Positions 1 through 8,013 are shown, counted from the first letter of the stretch. The stretch is DNA of 64,000 bases from Vicinamibacteraceae bacterium (GCA_011525805.1 WYBR01000083.1:1-64000); one strand, 5' to 3'. The notes: generated from the sequence alone by a model not told the origin. Numbers and translations: made by a program.

Positions 1-20
1 ACGAGGAACATCTTCTTCAT
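1..20 (-). CDS. Start of a minus-strand gene cut by the left window edge
   Basis: On the minus strand an ATG at 20-18 opens a frame reading MKKMFLV before the window ends. A good Shine-Dalgarno (AAGGAG, plus-strand 29-34) lies 8 bases upstream. It sits downstream of pheT in the same direction, so it could be the next gene of that transcript. The Lys-Lys start followed by hydrophobic residues would fit an exported or membrane protein, but seven codons cannot identify it. Confidence 0.5.
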
Positions 21-43
21 TGGACAGACTCCTTCTGGGCAGG

Positions 44-66
44 CTGTCCGGCCCAAGGCCGGACAG
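44..66 (-). terminator. Perfect hairpin between pheT and the edge gene
   Basis: A perfect 10-bp stem (CTGTCCGGCC / GGCCGGACAG) with a 3-base loop lies 113 bases after the pheT stop. No T-run follows on either strand, so a classic factor-independent terminator is not supported. It could be an attenuator-like or processing hairpin just before the ribosome binding site of the next gene. Confidence 0.35.
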
Positions 67-178
67 GGTGTCTTACTCCCGGCCCCGCCGTCGCCCCAAG
101 CGACCGCAGGCCGGATCGAGCATTCACTGTTGCGGGAGTATACCGCCCCCGGGGCGTTCGGGTTCGCCGGAATCCGCC

Positions 179-2239
179 CTATTCGCGCAATGCCGCGCCG
201 AGGCGCTGCCCCGTGGCCGCCACCACCGCCGCCACCTGCGGGTCCACTTCCTCGTGGCGCAGCGTGCGGTCCGGGTTGCGGAAGGTCAGTCGCAGCGTGA
301 CGCTCTTGCGCCCCCTTTCGATCGGCTTGCCGCGGTAGGTTCCGATAAACCGGATCGATTCCAGATCGTCCAGGTCAAGGCCCGCGATCTCCGACTCAAT
401 CGCCCGCCACGAGACCGACTCATCCACGATGAGCGAGAGGTCGCGCTGGATGCATGGAAAGGTCGAGAGCGGGCTGAGTCCGCGCTCCTGCCGGTCGAGT
501 TCGAGGATGGACTCAAAGTTGATCTCAGCCGCCACGACGGGAGTTTCAAGGTCGAAACCAGCCTGGATCTTTCGATTCAGGACGCCGAGGACGCCCAGGC
601 GTTTGCCCTGAACGCTCAGGGAGGCAGCGGCGCCCGGCTCGAACCACGCCTGGTCGAGCGGGTTGATCTGCACGTCCGACGCCGAACCGAGGAGCGAAGT
701 GACCATCGCATCGATCGCCGTTCGCATGGCGCGGAGCCCCTGTTGCCGGTCGGGCGCATCGAGGCACAGGCCGAGCATGACGTGCTCGGCCTTGCGATCC
801 CCGATCATCGCGAAGCACGCCGCCTTCTCGAACAGTCGCATTTCCTTGTGGCCGACGTCCTGGTTGCGCTTGCGGCAGCGCAGCAGGCCGGGAAGGACGC
901 TGGGCTGAAGCGCGGGCTCCGCCTTGCGGCGGTCGTCCTGGAGAGTGAGCAACTCAAGCCCCTCATGCAGAAAGGTCCGCGCCTCCGCGCCCGGAAGGAA
1001 AGAATACGTGACGACTTCGTAGAAGCCGCACGCCGTCAACGCCTGCTCGACGGCCCGGCGGCGGAGCACGGCCTCCTGCGGCCCGACCACGTTGATCTCG
1101 ATGCGCTCGCGCGGCGCGATGCGGTCGAGGCCGTGGATGCGCACGACTTCCTCGATCAGGTCGATCTCGCGGGTGAGGTCGAGGCGGTGGGGCGCGATGG
1201 CGCACTCGATGAGCCGCTCCCCCTGCTTCTCCGTCGGTCGCAGGCCGAGTCGCGCGAGGATGCCGACCATTTCGTCGCCTGGAATGTCGATGCCCGCGAT
1301 GGCGCGGCATCGCTCGACGCGCATGGAAACGACGGGGTCGACGGGGATCGGCGCGCCCGCCACCACGGCGCGGCCGTCCCAGGCGCCTCCCGCGAGTTTG
1401 GCGATCATCGACGCCGCCCGGTCCGCCGCCGCGGCGACGGTCGCGGGGTGGACGCCGCGCTCGAAACGGTAACTTGAGGGCGACATGAGACGCAAGCGCC
1501 GGCTCGTGGCGCGGACATTGGCCGCATTGAACGCGGCGGCCTCGAGGACGACGTCGGTGGTTCGCCCGCTCACTTCCGTGTCCTGCCCGCCCATCACGCC
1601 GCCAAGCGCCACGGGGCGCTGCGCATCGGCGATCGCGAGCATCGCCTCGTCGAGCATCAGGCGCGAGCCGTCGATCGCGGTCATCGTCTCGCCCTTCCGC
1701 GCGCGGCGAACGACGATGCGGCCGCCCTTGAGCGTCGCCAAGTCAAACGCGTGCAGCGGCTGGCCGAGTTCGAAGAGGATGAAGTTGGTGACGTCGACGA
1801 CGTTGTTGACGCAGCGCTGGCCGATGCCCTCGAGGCGCTGGCGCAGCCACGCCGGGCTGGGACCGACGCGCACGCCGCGAATCACCCGCGCGCTGTAGTA
1901 AGGGCACAACTCGTGATCGAGGTTCTCCACGCCCACGAGGAGGCTCTGCGAATCGCGGGCTGCGTCCACGCCCACGATGAGGCTTTGCGAATGGTGGGAT
2001 GGCATTTCCGGCAGCAACAATCTTCGCCCCGTCACCGCCGCCGCCTCGCGCGCCAGGCCGACCACGCTCACGCAGTCGCCGCGGTTGGAGGTGATCTCGA
2101 TGTCGAGGCGCACGTCTCCGCCGGGCAGGTCCTCGCGCGATTCGCAGCCCAAGCCGGCATTCGCCAGGGCCGCGATGACCTCCTCGGCGCTGAGAGGGCG
2201 ATCGAGGTATTCGTTGATCCAGTTGACGGTGATGATCAT
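179..2239 (-). CDS. pheT: Phenylalanyl-tRNA synthetase beta subunit, short form
   Basis: Beta subunit of the cytoplasmic alpha2-beta2 enzyme that charges tRNA-Phe. The order of domains is clear: an N-terminal B1 part, then the stretch ending SNRGDCVSVVGLAREAAA, the B3/B4 editing region (about residues 105-280, with FELGQPLHAFDL and YRFERGV), B5 (DLIEEVVRIHGLDRI near residue 370) and a C-terminal ferredoxin-like anticodon-binding domain (LSTFPCIQRDLSLIV onwards, about 590-686). At 686 residues it is about 100 shorter than the common form because the EMAP/OB tRNA-binding domain that normally follows the first 40 residues is absent; the chain runs directly from GLGCESREDL into VRLDIEITSNRGDC. 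Two copies of a 28-base palindrome add about 23 residues at 81-103, in the linker just before the B3/B4 region. No pheS is seen upstream; the gene is divergent from the M28 peptidase. Confidence 0.96.
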   Translation of the reverse strand: MIITVNWINEYLDRPLSAEEVIAALANAGLGCESREDLPGGDVRLDIEITSNRGDCVSVVGLAREAAAVTGRRLLLPEMPSHHSQSLIVGVDAARDSQSLLVGVENLDHELCPYYSARVIRGVRVGPSPAWLRQRLEGIGQRCVNNVVDVTNFILFELGQPLHAFDLATLKGGRIVVRRARKGETMTAIDGSRLMLDEAMLAIADAQRPVALGGVMGGQDTEVSGRTTDVVLEAAAFNAANVRATSRRLRLMSPSSYRFERGVHPATVAAAADRAASMIAKLAGGAWDGRAVVAGAPIPVDPVVSMRVERCRAIAGIDIPGDEMVGILARLGLRPTEKQGERLIECAIAPHRLDLTREIDLIEEVVRIHGLDRIAPRERIEINVVGPQEAVLRRRAVEQALTACGFYEVVTYSFLPGAEARTFLHEGLELLTLQDDRRKAEPALQPSVLPGLLRCRKRNQDVGHKEMRLFEKAACFAMIGDRKAEHVMLGLCLDAPDRQQGLRAMRTAIDAMVTSLLGSASDVQINPLDQAWFEPGAAASLSVQGKRLGVLGVLNRKIQAGFDLETPVVAAEINFESILELDRQERGLSPLSTFPCIQRDLSLIVDESVSWRAIESEIAGLDLDDLESIRFIGTYRGKPIERGRKSVTLRLTFRNPDRTLRHEEVDPQVAAVVAATGQRLGAALRE
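1932..1998 (-). repeat. Two copies of the 28-bp palindromic element inside pheT
   Basis: Units at 1971-1998 and 1932-1959, 39 bases (13 codons) apart. On the coding strand each is an 8-base arm, the 12-base loop TCGCAAAGCCTC (one base varies), and the complementary arm; the consensus arms are CCCACGAT and ATCGTGGG. Translated, they give HHSQSLIVGV and RDSQSLLVGV. Further copies lie in cstA and nuoJ in the same orientation and codon phase. Confidence 0.85.
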
Positions 2240-2431
2240 GGAAGGTCAAGGGTAGGAGAACAGGGCGTAGACGGCGCGCGGTCCGGGCCGGTCTGTTTCG
2301 CCCCCGCAGCGGGCGGTCGGATTCAGGGCATCACCCGATGCCCACCGAGGGCGAACGGTGGAATAATAGGATATCTGTATCTGTTTTGTTCAGCGTTCTT
2401 CCATTCCTCCCTTCACTCTCCGGAGGTCACC
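2240..2431. promoter_or_regulatory. Divergent intergenic region, pheT / M28 peptidase
   Basis: This 192-base gap must hold the promoters of both divergent genes. The only AT-rich part is about 2352-2395, on the peptidase side. I cannot assign convincing -35/-10 boxes. The peptidase has a clear GGAGG at 2422-2426, 5 bases before its ATG. Confidence 0.4.
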
Positions 2432-3673
2432 ATGCCGACGCTGTCAAACGCTTCCCGCCGCTCGATTGACCTCTTCCCCGCCGCCGGGCGCCGGTCCGGT
2501 CTTGCGCTGCTCGCGGCGCTCGCCGCGGCTGCCGCGCAGCCGGCCCCGGCAGGGCCGATCGAGGATCTCACGGCGCAGGTGAGCGTCGCGAGTTACCGAC
2601 ACATCCTCGACGACCTGCTCTACACCCATCCGGGGCACAATCGCGGTTACGGCGCTGAGCACGACCTCGCCCGGCAGAACATCTTCGACCACTTCACTTC
2701 GCTCGGGTTCGAAACCTCGCTGTTCCCCTTCCAGTACGGCGGCAGCACCTACTACAACGTCGTCGCGGTTCATGAAGGCTTCGCACGGCCCGAGGAGATC
2801 TACATCGTCGGCGCGCACTACGACTCGGCGAACAACCCCGGGGCGGACGACAACGGCAGCGGCACGGCATGCGTGATGGAGATCGGCCGCGTCCTCGCCT
2901 CGCACCGCTTCGAGGCCACCATCATCCTCATCGCCTTCGACCGCGAGGAGCAGGGCCTCTACGGCAGCCGCGCCTACGCCGCCGCGAACCGCGACAAGGA
3001 CATCCGCGGCATGATCTCCACCGACATGGTCGCGTACAACCCCGGCGGCGCAAATCGCGCCGCGATCTACGGCTCCTCGAACTCCAGTCCCTGCAAGCAG
3101 GCCCTCGCCGATGCGATGACCCAGTGGGGAGGCATCCAGCCGACGCAGTACGGCTCGATGGACCGCAGCGACCACGCCCCCTTCGAGTGGGAAGGTTTCG
3201 AGGCGGCGCTTCTCATCGAGTACAGTTGGGGCTCAAACCCCCACTACCACCGCTCCACCGACCACGTTGAGACGCCCGACTACATCGACTACGACTTCGC
3301 TTCAAACATGACCCGCGGCACGCTTGGCTGGCTCGCTTCCTCGGCCGTCCTTGTGGACGCCGTCCTGGCCGGGCCCGTTCCCGGCAACGCGGGCGTGATG
3401 AACCAGTGGACGATCAGCGGCGCGGCGCCGAACACGCGGACGTTCTTCGTCTACGGCCTGAGCACCGGTTCCTACGAAGTGCCCGGATGCCCCGGCGTGT
3501 TCCTGAACATGGCCGGACCGGCGCTCGCCGGCAGCGCGATGACCGACGCGCTCGGCGAGGCGGTGTTCCAGCGGTTCGTTCCGTCGACGGCGCGCGGCCG
3601 CAACGTCGGCCTCCAGGCGGTGCAGCCGAGCGCCTGCTTCATCAGCAACGCGGTCTGGCACGAGTTTGACTAG
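2432..3673 (+). CDS. Secreted M28 family zinc aminopeptidase with C-terminal module
   Basis: A 413-residue exported metallopeptidase. The start at 2432 is set by GGAGG five bases upstream; a longer frame upstream runs antisense to pheT. The N-terminus has a basic stretch and an alanine/leucine-rich signal sequence ending near APAGP. The M28 zinc signature is present: HYDSANN (first His), GADDNGSG (bridging Asp), DREEQG (catalytic Glu pair), STDMVAYN (Asp) and SDHAPF (last His). From about residue 310 the catalytic domain gives way to a beta-rich module (SGAAPNTRTFFVYGL, VPGCPGVFL, VGLQAVQPSACFISNAVW) found again in six secreted proteins between 40 and 56 kb. It probably digests peptides outside the cell or in the periplasm; the module may be for surface attachment or sorting. 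A strong terminator follows. Confidence 0.9.
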   Translation: MPTLSNASRRSIDLFPAAGRRSGLALLAALAAAAAQPAPAGPIEDLTAQVSVASYRHILDDLLYTHPGHNRGYGAEHDLARQNIFDHFTSLGFETSLFPFQYGGSTYYNVVAVHEGFARPEEIYIVGAHYDSANNPGADDNGSGTACVMEIGRVLASHRFEATIILIAFDREEQGLYGSRAYAAANRDKDIRGMISTDMVAYNPGGANRAAIYGSSNSSPCKQALADAMTQWGGIQPTQYGSMDRSDHAPFEWEGFEAALLIEYSWGSNPHYHRSTDHVETPDYIDYDFASNMTRGTLGWLASSAVLVDAVLAGPVPGNAGVMNQWTISGAAPNTRTFFVYGLSTGSYEVPGCPGVFLNMAGPALAGSAMTDALGEAVFQRFVPSTARGRNVGLQAVQPSACFISNAVWHEFD

Positions 3674-3718
3674 GCCGATCAGCGGGCCGGGTCCGCCCGG
3701 CTCCGCTTCAATCTCCCG

Positions 3719-3760
3719 CGCCCGGAACGCCGCCACTCACGTTCCGGGCGTGCGGTTTTT
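3719..3760 (+). terminator. Factor-independent terminator of the M28 peptidase gene
   Basis: An 11-bp perfect stem (CGCCCGGAACG 3719-3729 with CGTTCCGGGCG 3740-3750) around a 10-base loop is followed shortly by TTTTT at 3756-3760. It lies 46 bases after the peptidase stop. Confidence 0.85.
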
Positions 3761-3810
3761 CTGGATCGCTGCAGCTCCGCGCGGAGTCTTCCTCCCTCAT
3801 CAGGGCGCTT

Positions 3811-6387
3811 ATGCTAATGGCGATGGAAGCGCTGCTCCTCGCTCTTGCCGCCGGTCTGGGCTTCATCGTCGCCTACCACACCTACGGGCGCTGGCTCGGG
3901 CAGCGGATCTTCGCCCTCAGCGCCAAGGCCGTCTGCCCCTCGCACCGCCTGTGCGACAACGCCGACTACGTGCCGACGAAGAAGGCGATCGTCTTCGGCC
4001 ACCATTTCACCTCGATCGCGGGTACGGGGCCGATTGTCGGGCCGGCCATCGCGGTCATGTGGGGCTGGCTGCCGGCGCTGCTGTGGGTCGTCTTCGGCTC
4101 GATCTTCATCGGCGCGGTGCATGACCTCGGCTCGCTCGTCGTCTCCATGCGCCACAACGGTCAGACGATCGGCGACGTCGCCGGCCGCGTGCTCAACAAG
4201 CGCGTGCGGATTCTCTTTCTGCTCATTCTCTTCATGGGCCTGACCATCGTGCTGGCGATCTTCGGCCTGGTCATTGCCACGGTCTTTCGCCAGTACCCGG
4301 CTTCGATCTTTCCGTGCATGGTTCAGATTCCCATCGCGGTGGCCATCGGTGTGTGGCTGCACCGCCGCGGCGCGAGCCTGCTCGCGCCCTCGCTCATCGC
4401 GCTGGCGGTGATGTATCTCACCGTCGTCATCGGCGATGAGAACTTCAAGACAGACTGGCCGGTGCTGACGCCGATCATGCACGGCCTGCACGGGGCCAAT
4501 GCGTGGATGGCGTCGTGGTCGAACATCACGTGGGTCATCGTGCTGCTGCTGTATTCGTACGCGGCATCGGTGCTGCCGGTGTGGCTGCTGCTCCAGCCGC
4601 GCGACTACATCAACAGCCTGCAACTGCTGTCGGCGATGGGATTGATCGTGGTCGGACTGGTGGTGGCTGCGGCGATCGGCGGGGCGCCGCCGGTCGAGGG
4701 GGCGGAGCGCCAGCCACTGGAGATCGTCGCGCCGATGTGGAACCCGCATCCGGCCGGGGCGCCGATGATCTTCCCGTTCCTCTTCATCACTATTGCCTGC
4801 GGGGCGGTGAGCGGCTTTCACTGCCTCGTCAGCAGCGGCACGAGCAGCAAGCAGATCGACACCGAGCCGGATGCGCGCTTCGTCGGTTACGGGTCGATGC
4901 TGACGGAGGGGTTTCTCGCGACGCTGGTGATCATCGCGTGCGTTGCGGGGTTGGGGTTGGGGGTGAGAGTCGCCAGCGCCTGGTTGCCGGCGCCTGGCCA
5001 ACCGGATGGGGCTCCGCAGGTTCACATGTCATACTCGGGCGGATTCTCCGCTGTGCTCGGTACTTCAATCCGCAACGAGCAGGTAAGAGTTGAAGAGGGA
5101 AGGAACTCGCTGACTGTGCTCGACATGTTCGAGATCCCGCTCCCTCCAGAGCTTCAGTCGAGCGATGATCCCCGCGCTCTGCTCACCGATGACGGAGTCT
5201 GGGTGGCGTTGCAGAGTGGCGATTTGGTCCTCCGCGCCGTTGGAACGTCCGCGTGGAACACCCGCTACGAGTCATGGACAAGCGCCGGTGGCCTCGCGCG
5301 GACTGTAGGGTCGTTCGTCGACGGCTCGGCGAATCTGCTGCGAGCGATCGGGGTGCCGTTAGGTGTGGCGCTGGCGCTGATGGGGGTGCTCGTCGCGTCC
5401 TTTGCCGGCACGACGCTCGACACCGCGTGCCGGCTGCAGCGCTATGTCATCCAGGAACTCGCCGCGACGTTTCTGCCGAAGAACGACTCGACGGGCTGCC
5501 CGAAGTGCGGGTACACGCTCTGGCAGCGCCGCGCTGGTTCCTTCGCCCCGGAGGGGCGCACGCGTGTAGCCACGGGTGGAGCGAGTCGCGAAGCGACGAG
5601 CGGAACCCGTGGAGACGAAGCGCAGAAACATTTCCGCCCCGGAGGGGCGGCGGAAGCGCACGACGACGCGGTTGCGCACGCCTCCGATGAAACTCGCGAA
5701 GCCGCGAGCGGCGATGTGCGCTGTCCTGAATGCGGTGAGATCATCACGCCCGAGCAGATCGAGCGCGCGGGCGAGTCGATGCTCCCCGCCGCGTTCAGCG
5801 CGGTCAACCCGATTCACTGGCTCACCAACAAGCACGGCGCGACGATCTTCGCCATCGTCATCGCCGCGGCACTGGCGGCCCTGCCGCCTGCGGATGTGGC
5901 GCCCGGCTTCTGGAGCACGCTCTTCACGAGCGGCGCAGCCGATGCGTGGACGTGGCTGACAACCAACGGCGGTCGCGGCGGCGTGATCCTCTGGCCGCTC
6001 TTCGGCGCGACGAATCAACTTCTCGCCGGTCTCGCGTTCATCGTCATCACGCTCTACCTGCGGCGGCGCGGGCGCAGGCTGTGGTTCCTCATCGCGCCGA
6101 TGGGCTTCATGCTCCTCATGCCGATGTGGGCGATGTCGTGGCAGGTCTTCGTCGGCAGCGCGGATCAGCCGCGCTGGCTGCTGCCCGCGGTCGGCGCGAC
6201 GAACTGGCCGCTGGCGCTCATCGGCATCGCGTCGATCGCGATTGAGATCTGGATGATGGTCGAGGCGCTGCTTGTATGGCCGCGCGTGCGCGGGGTGATT
6301 GAACGCGGCGCGACGGATGCGGCGCAGGAGCGGGAGCGTGCGGGGAATGCATCCCGCGATTCGCAGAGCCTCATCGTGGGCGTGTGA
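3811..6387 (+). CDS. cstA: CstA-family carbon starvation / peptide (pyruvate) transporter with zinc-ribbon insert
   Basis: An 858-residue polytopic inner-membrane protein of the CstA family, whose members take up peptides or pyruvate. Family hallmarks are the N-terminal LAAGLGFIVAYHTYGRWLG, GHHFTSIAGTGPIVGPAIAVMWGW, the VHDLGSL stretch and SGFHCLVSSGTSSKQI near residue 340. It is longer than E. coli CstA (about 700). Part of the excess is a hydrophilic loop (about 560-645) between membrane segments containing two CxxC knuckles, CPKC at 563-566 and CPEC at 638-641; about 70 residues encoded by palindromic repeats separate them. The last ten residues (RDSQSLIVGV) come from a 28-base palindrome that runs into the stop codon. 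The start may be 3811 or the ATG at 3823; neither has a strong ribosome binding site. No two-component regulator is adjacent. Confidence 0.9.
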   Translation: MLMAMEALLLALAAGLGFIVAYHTYGRWLGQRIFALSAKAVCPSHRLCDNADYVPTKKAIVFGHHFTSIAGTGPIVGPAIAVMWGWLPALLWVVFGSIFIGAVHDLGSLVVSMRHNGQTIGDVAGRVLNKRVRILFLLILFMGLTIVLAIFGLVIATVFRQYPASIFPCMVQIPIAVAIGVWLHRRGASLLAPSLIALAVMYLTVVIGDENFKTDWPVLTPIMHGLHGANAWMASWSNITWVIVLLLYSYAASVLPVWLLLQPRDYINSLQLLSAMGLIVVGLVVAAAIGGAPPVEGAERQPLEIVAPMWNPHPAGAPMIFPFLFITIACGAVSGFHCLVSSGTSSKQIDTEPDARFVGYGSMLTEGFLATLVIIACVAGLGLGVRVASAWLPAPGQPDGAPQVHMSYSGGFSAVLGTSIRNEQVRVEEGRNSLTVLDMFEIPLPPELQSSDDPRALLTDDGVWVALQSGDLVLRAVGTSAWNTRYESWTSAGGLARTVGSFVDGSANLLRAIGVPLGVALALMGVLVASFAGTTLDTACRLQRYVIQELAATFLPKNDSTGCPKCGYTLWQRRAGSFAPEGRTRVATGGASREATSGTRGDEAQKHFRPGGAAEAHDDAVAHASDETREAASGDVRCPECGEIITPEQIERAGESMLPAAFSAVNPIHWLTNKHGATIFAIVIAAALAALPPADVAPGFWSTLFTSGAADAWTWLTTNGGRGGVILWPLFGATNQLLAGLAFIVITLYLRRRGRRLWFLIAPMGFMLLMPMWAMSWQVFVGSADQPRWLLPAVGATNWPLALIGIASIAIEIWMMVEALLVWPRVRGVIERGATDAAQERERAGNASRDSQSLIVGV
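5544..5708. repeat. Mosaic of palindromic repeats inside cstA
   Basis: Within the zinc-ribbon loop of cstA lie, in order: CGCCCC-GGA-GGGGCG (5544-5558); a nested palindrome with outer arms CCACGGGT (5570-5577) and ACCCGTGG (5605-5612) around GTCGC-GAA-GCGAC (5585-5597); a second CCGCCCC-GGA-GGGGCGG (5634-5650); and CTCGCG/CGCGAG (5693-5708). The whole stretch stays open and encodes a polar, low-complexity peptide. Confidence 0.75.
6353..6380 (+). repeat. 28-bp palindromic element forming the CstA C-terminus
   Basis: CCCGCGAT, the loop TCGCAGAGCCTC, then ATCGTGGG; one arm base departs from the consensus. It is read as RDSQSLIVG and ends seven bases before the last base of the stop codon. Confidence 0.85.
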
Positions 6388-6413
6388 CGCGCGCGTAATC
6401 GCGCACGAAAAAA

Positions 6414-6446
6414 CCGCCGTGCGAAGCTCCGACACCCGCACGGCGG
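6414..6446. terminator. Hairpin downstream of cstA
   Basis: Perfect 10-bp stem CCGCCGTGCG / CGCACGGCGG with a 13-base loop, 26 bases after the cstA stop. A run of six A precedes it on the plus strand and no T-run follows, so the U-tract would only serve minus-strand transcripts, although no minus gene is present. Possibly a transcription end stabilised by the hairpin. Confidence 0.4.
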
Positions 6447-6633
6447 CAAGAAGACCGCGGCGACAAACCGCGATGTCCAAGGATAGACCGTCGCCCTGAC
6501 GTTAGCCGCCTTCGAGCGGGCAAGTCAATGAAGAAATCCGCAGTTCTGCAAAATCGTATAAGTCCAGTATTTGCAATGCGTTACGAGTGCCGCCTTTCGC
6601 GGCGGCCCTTCCGGCCTCCCAAACGCCGGTGCG

Positions 6634-6647
6634 GGTTGTTAACAACC
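6634..6647. promoter_or_regulatory. 14-bp perfect palindrome upstream of nuoJ
   Basis: GGTTGTTAACAACC is perfectly self-complementary and lies about 255 bases before nuoJ in the gap expected to carry the promoter of the complex I run. It has the look of a dimeric repressor site; no cognate regulator is visible in the window. Confidence 0.25.
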
Positions 6648-6900
6648 TGACATTTTGCGAACACAACGGCCCTTCCCCCGGCCGTTTCCCCTGACCCCCG
6701 GCTCACCGGCGGCTTGGGCCCGATCGGTCGGATGGGCGGGCATGCGTCAAGAAGCGACCGCGCGGGTTGGCGGCTCGGCCATGGAGTGTGGAGAACGCGG
6801 GTTGAGGGCGATTCCGGAGCCTCGGGACGGTTGACCCGGTGGTGCATCGCCCCTATCTTGCCCCCTTCATATTGTGGCCTTTTTCACAAGGGTGGTCCGG

Positions 6901-7524
6901 GTGCTCCTGGCACAGCAATCTCAGACGCTCGAACCGGTCGCACCGTGGCTGTTCTACCTCTTCGCCGGGGTGGCCGTCCTCGGAGCGCTGGGGGTGGTCC
7001 TCTCCCAGCAGATCGTCCGCATGGCGGTCTTCCTCCTCTTCACGCTCGGCAGCGTTGCCTTTCTGTACTTCTTCCTCGAGGCGGAATTCCTGGCGGCGAT
7101 TCAACTGATCGTCTACGTCGGCGGGACGCTGATTCTCATCATCTTCGGGGTGATGCTCACGAGCAAGAACCCCTTTGTCCGCCTGACGGTGCCGGTGCCG
7201 CAGCGCCTGCTGGGCTGGGGGATCGGGCTGGCGCTGGCGCTGATGACGGGGTTTCTGGGCGTGAAGTACGTGGCGTCGCAGGGCGCCGCCGCCCACGATT
7301 CGCCCAGCCTCATCGCCGACGCACCCCACGATTCGCAAAGCCTCATCGTGGGCGTACAGGGAGCGGAACACTATGGGGTGGCGGACCTCGGGCGCAACCT
7401 GCTGGGCAAGTACGCCCTGCCTCTGGAACTGGCCGGCGTGCTGCTGCTGGTCGTCATGATCGGCGCGGCGTACATCGCCAAGGGTCGGCACGCCGACTTC
7501 GAGGAAGGCGGGGCCCAGCCGTGA
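6901..7524 (+). CDS. nuoJ: NADH-quinone oxidoreductase subunit J
   Basis: Membrane-arm subunit of respiratory complex I, 207 residues from the GTG at 6901 (AAGGG eight bases upstream); another GTG at 6874 has no ribosome binding site. The N-terminal half has the family pattern of closely packed helices (YLFAGVAVLGALGVV, MAVFLLFTLGSVAFLYFFL, IQLIVYVGGTLILIIFGVML). The last helix (LELAGVLLLVVMIGAAYIA) is followed by a short basic tail. Between the fourth and fifth helices, residues about 131-151 come from two 28-base palindromic elements, which lengthens this loop compared with typical NuoJ. The stop overlaps the nuoK start (GTGA), implying coupled translation. Confidence 0.93.
   Translation: MLLAQQSQTLEPVAPWLFYLFAGVAVLGALGVVLSQQIVRMAVFLLFTLGSVAFLYFFLEAEFLAAIQLIVYVGGTLILIIFGVMLTSKNPFVRLTVPVPQRLLGWGIGLALALMTGFLGVKYVASQGAAAHDSPSLIADAPHDSQSLIVGVQGAEHYGVADLGRNLLGKYALPLELAGVLLLVVMIGAAYIAKGRHADFEEGGAQP
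7292..7352 (+). repeat. Two copies of the 28-bp palindromic element inside nuoJ
   Basis: A decayed copy (7292-7319; right arm ATCGCCGA) and a perfect copy (7325-7352; CCCACGAT, loop TCGCAAAGCCTC, ATCGTGGG), 33 bases (11 codons) apart. They encode HDSPSLIADA and HDSQSLIVGV in the same codon phase as the copies in pheT and cstA. Confidence 0.88.
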
Positions 7525-7856
7525 TCGGTCTCTCCCACTTCCTCGCCCTCTCGGCAATCCTCTTCGGCTGCGGGGCGGCGACGATCCTCACGAAGCGCAA
7601 CGCGATCGGCATCCTCATGGGGGTGGAACTGATCCTCAACGCCGCCAACGTCAATCTCGTGGCCTTCAACCTCTACAACTGGGCGGGCGAGGCGGTCGCG
7701 CAAGGCGCGGCCCCGGCGGTGGACGGGCTGATGTTCGCCATGTTCATCATCGTGCTCGCGGCGGCCGAGGCGGCCATCGCCCTGGCCATCTTCCTCAACT
7801 TCTACAACCACTTCTCCACCATCGACATCGAACGCGCGCGAATGTTGCGCGGCTGA
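7521..7856 (+). CDS. nuoK: NADH-quinone oxidoreductase subunit K
   Basis: A 111-residue, three-helix membrane subunit of complex I. It shows the NuoK pattern: ALSAILFGCGAATILTKRNAI, then ILMGVELILNAANVNLVAF, whose buried Glu is part of the proton path, and VIVLAAAEAAIALAI-type third helix. It starts with GTG overlapping the nuoJ stop. The C-terminal tail IDIERARMLRG is slightly longer than usual. It is followed by a repeat-filled gap before nuoL rather than by tight coupling. Confidence 0.94.
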   Translation: MIGLSHFLALSAILFGCGAATILTKRNAIGILMGVELILNAANVNLVAFNLYNWAGEAVAQGAAPAVDGLMFAMFIIVLAAAEAAIALAIFLNFYNHFSTIDIERARMLRG

Positions 7857-7880
7857 TCCATCTCAATCAAATCAAACCAG

Positions 7881-7981
7881 AGAGGCACAGAGGACACAGA
7901 GAGCGCACTGAGGTGAGAGGCGGATTGAAAAGTCATCGTGATCTTCTCTGTGTATCCTCCGTGCCCTCTGTGTCTCAGTGG
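7881..7981. repeat. Inverted pair of 'cacagagg' repeats between nuoK and nuoL
   Basis: AGGCACAGAGGACACAGAGAG (7883-7903) faces CTTCTCTGTGTATCCTCCGTG... (7943-7981), which is largely its reverse complement over about 25 bases, with a 40-base spacer. The gap otherwise has no gene. Confidence 0.65.
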
Positions 7982-8013
7982 CTGGCTTTCGACTTCGATC
8001 GGATTCGGACTGA

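Larger units (their letters stand above)
6388..6900. other. Intergenic region cstA / nuoJ, no gene seen
   Basis: This 513-base gap has no convincing coding frame on either strand. It holds a 10-bp hairpin (6414-6446), a comparatively AT-rich stretch (about 6528-6580, with a TATAAG at about 6555) and a 14-bp perfect palindrome (6634-6647). The promoter of the nuo run should lie here. Confidence 0.5.

Noticed and set aside
1751-2431. N-terminal extension of the M28 peptidase to 1751
   Set aside because: It is antisense to pheT, not peptidase-like, and would bury the signal peptide; GGAGG before 2432 fixes the start.
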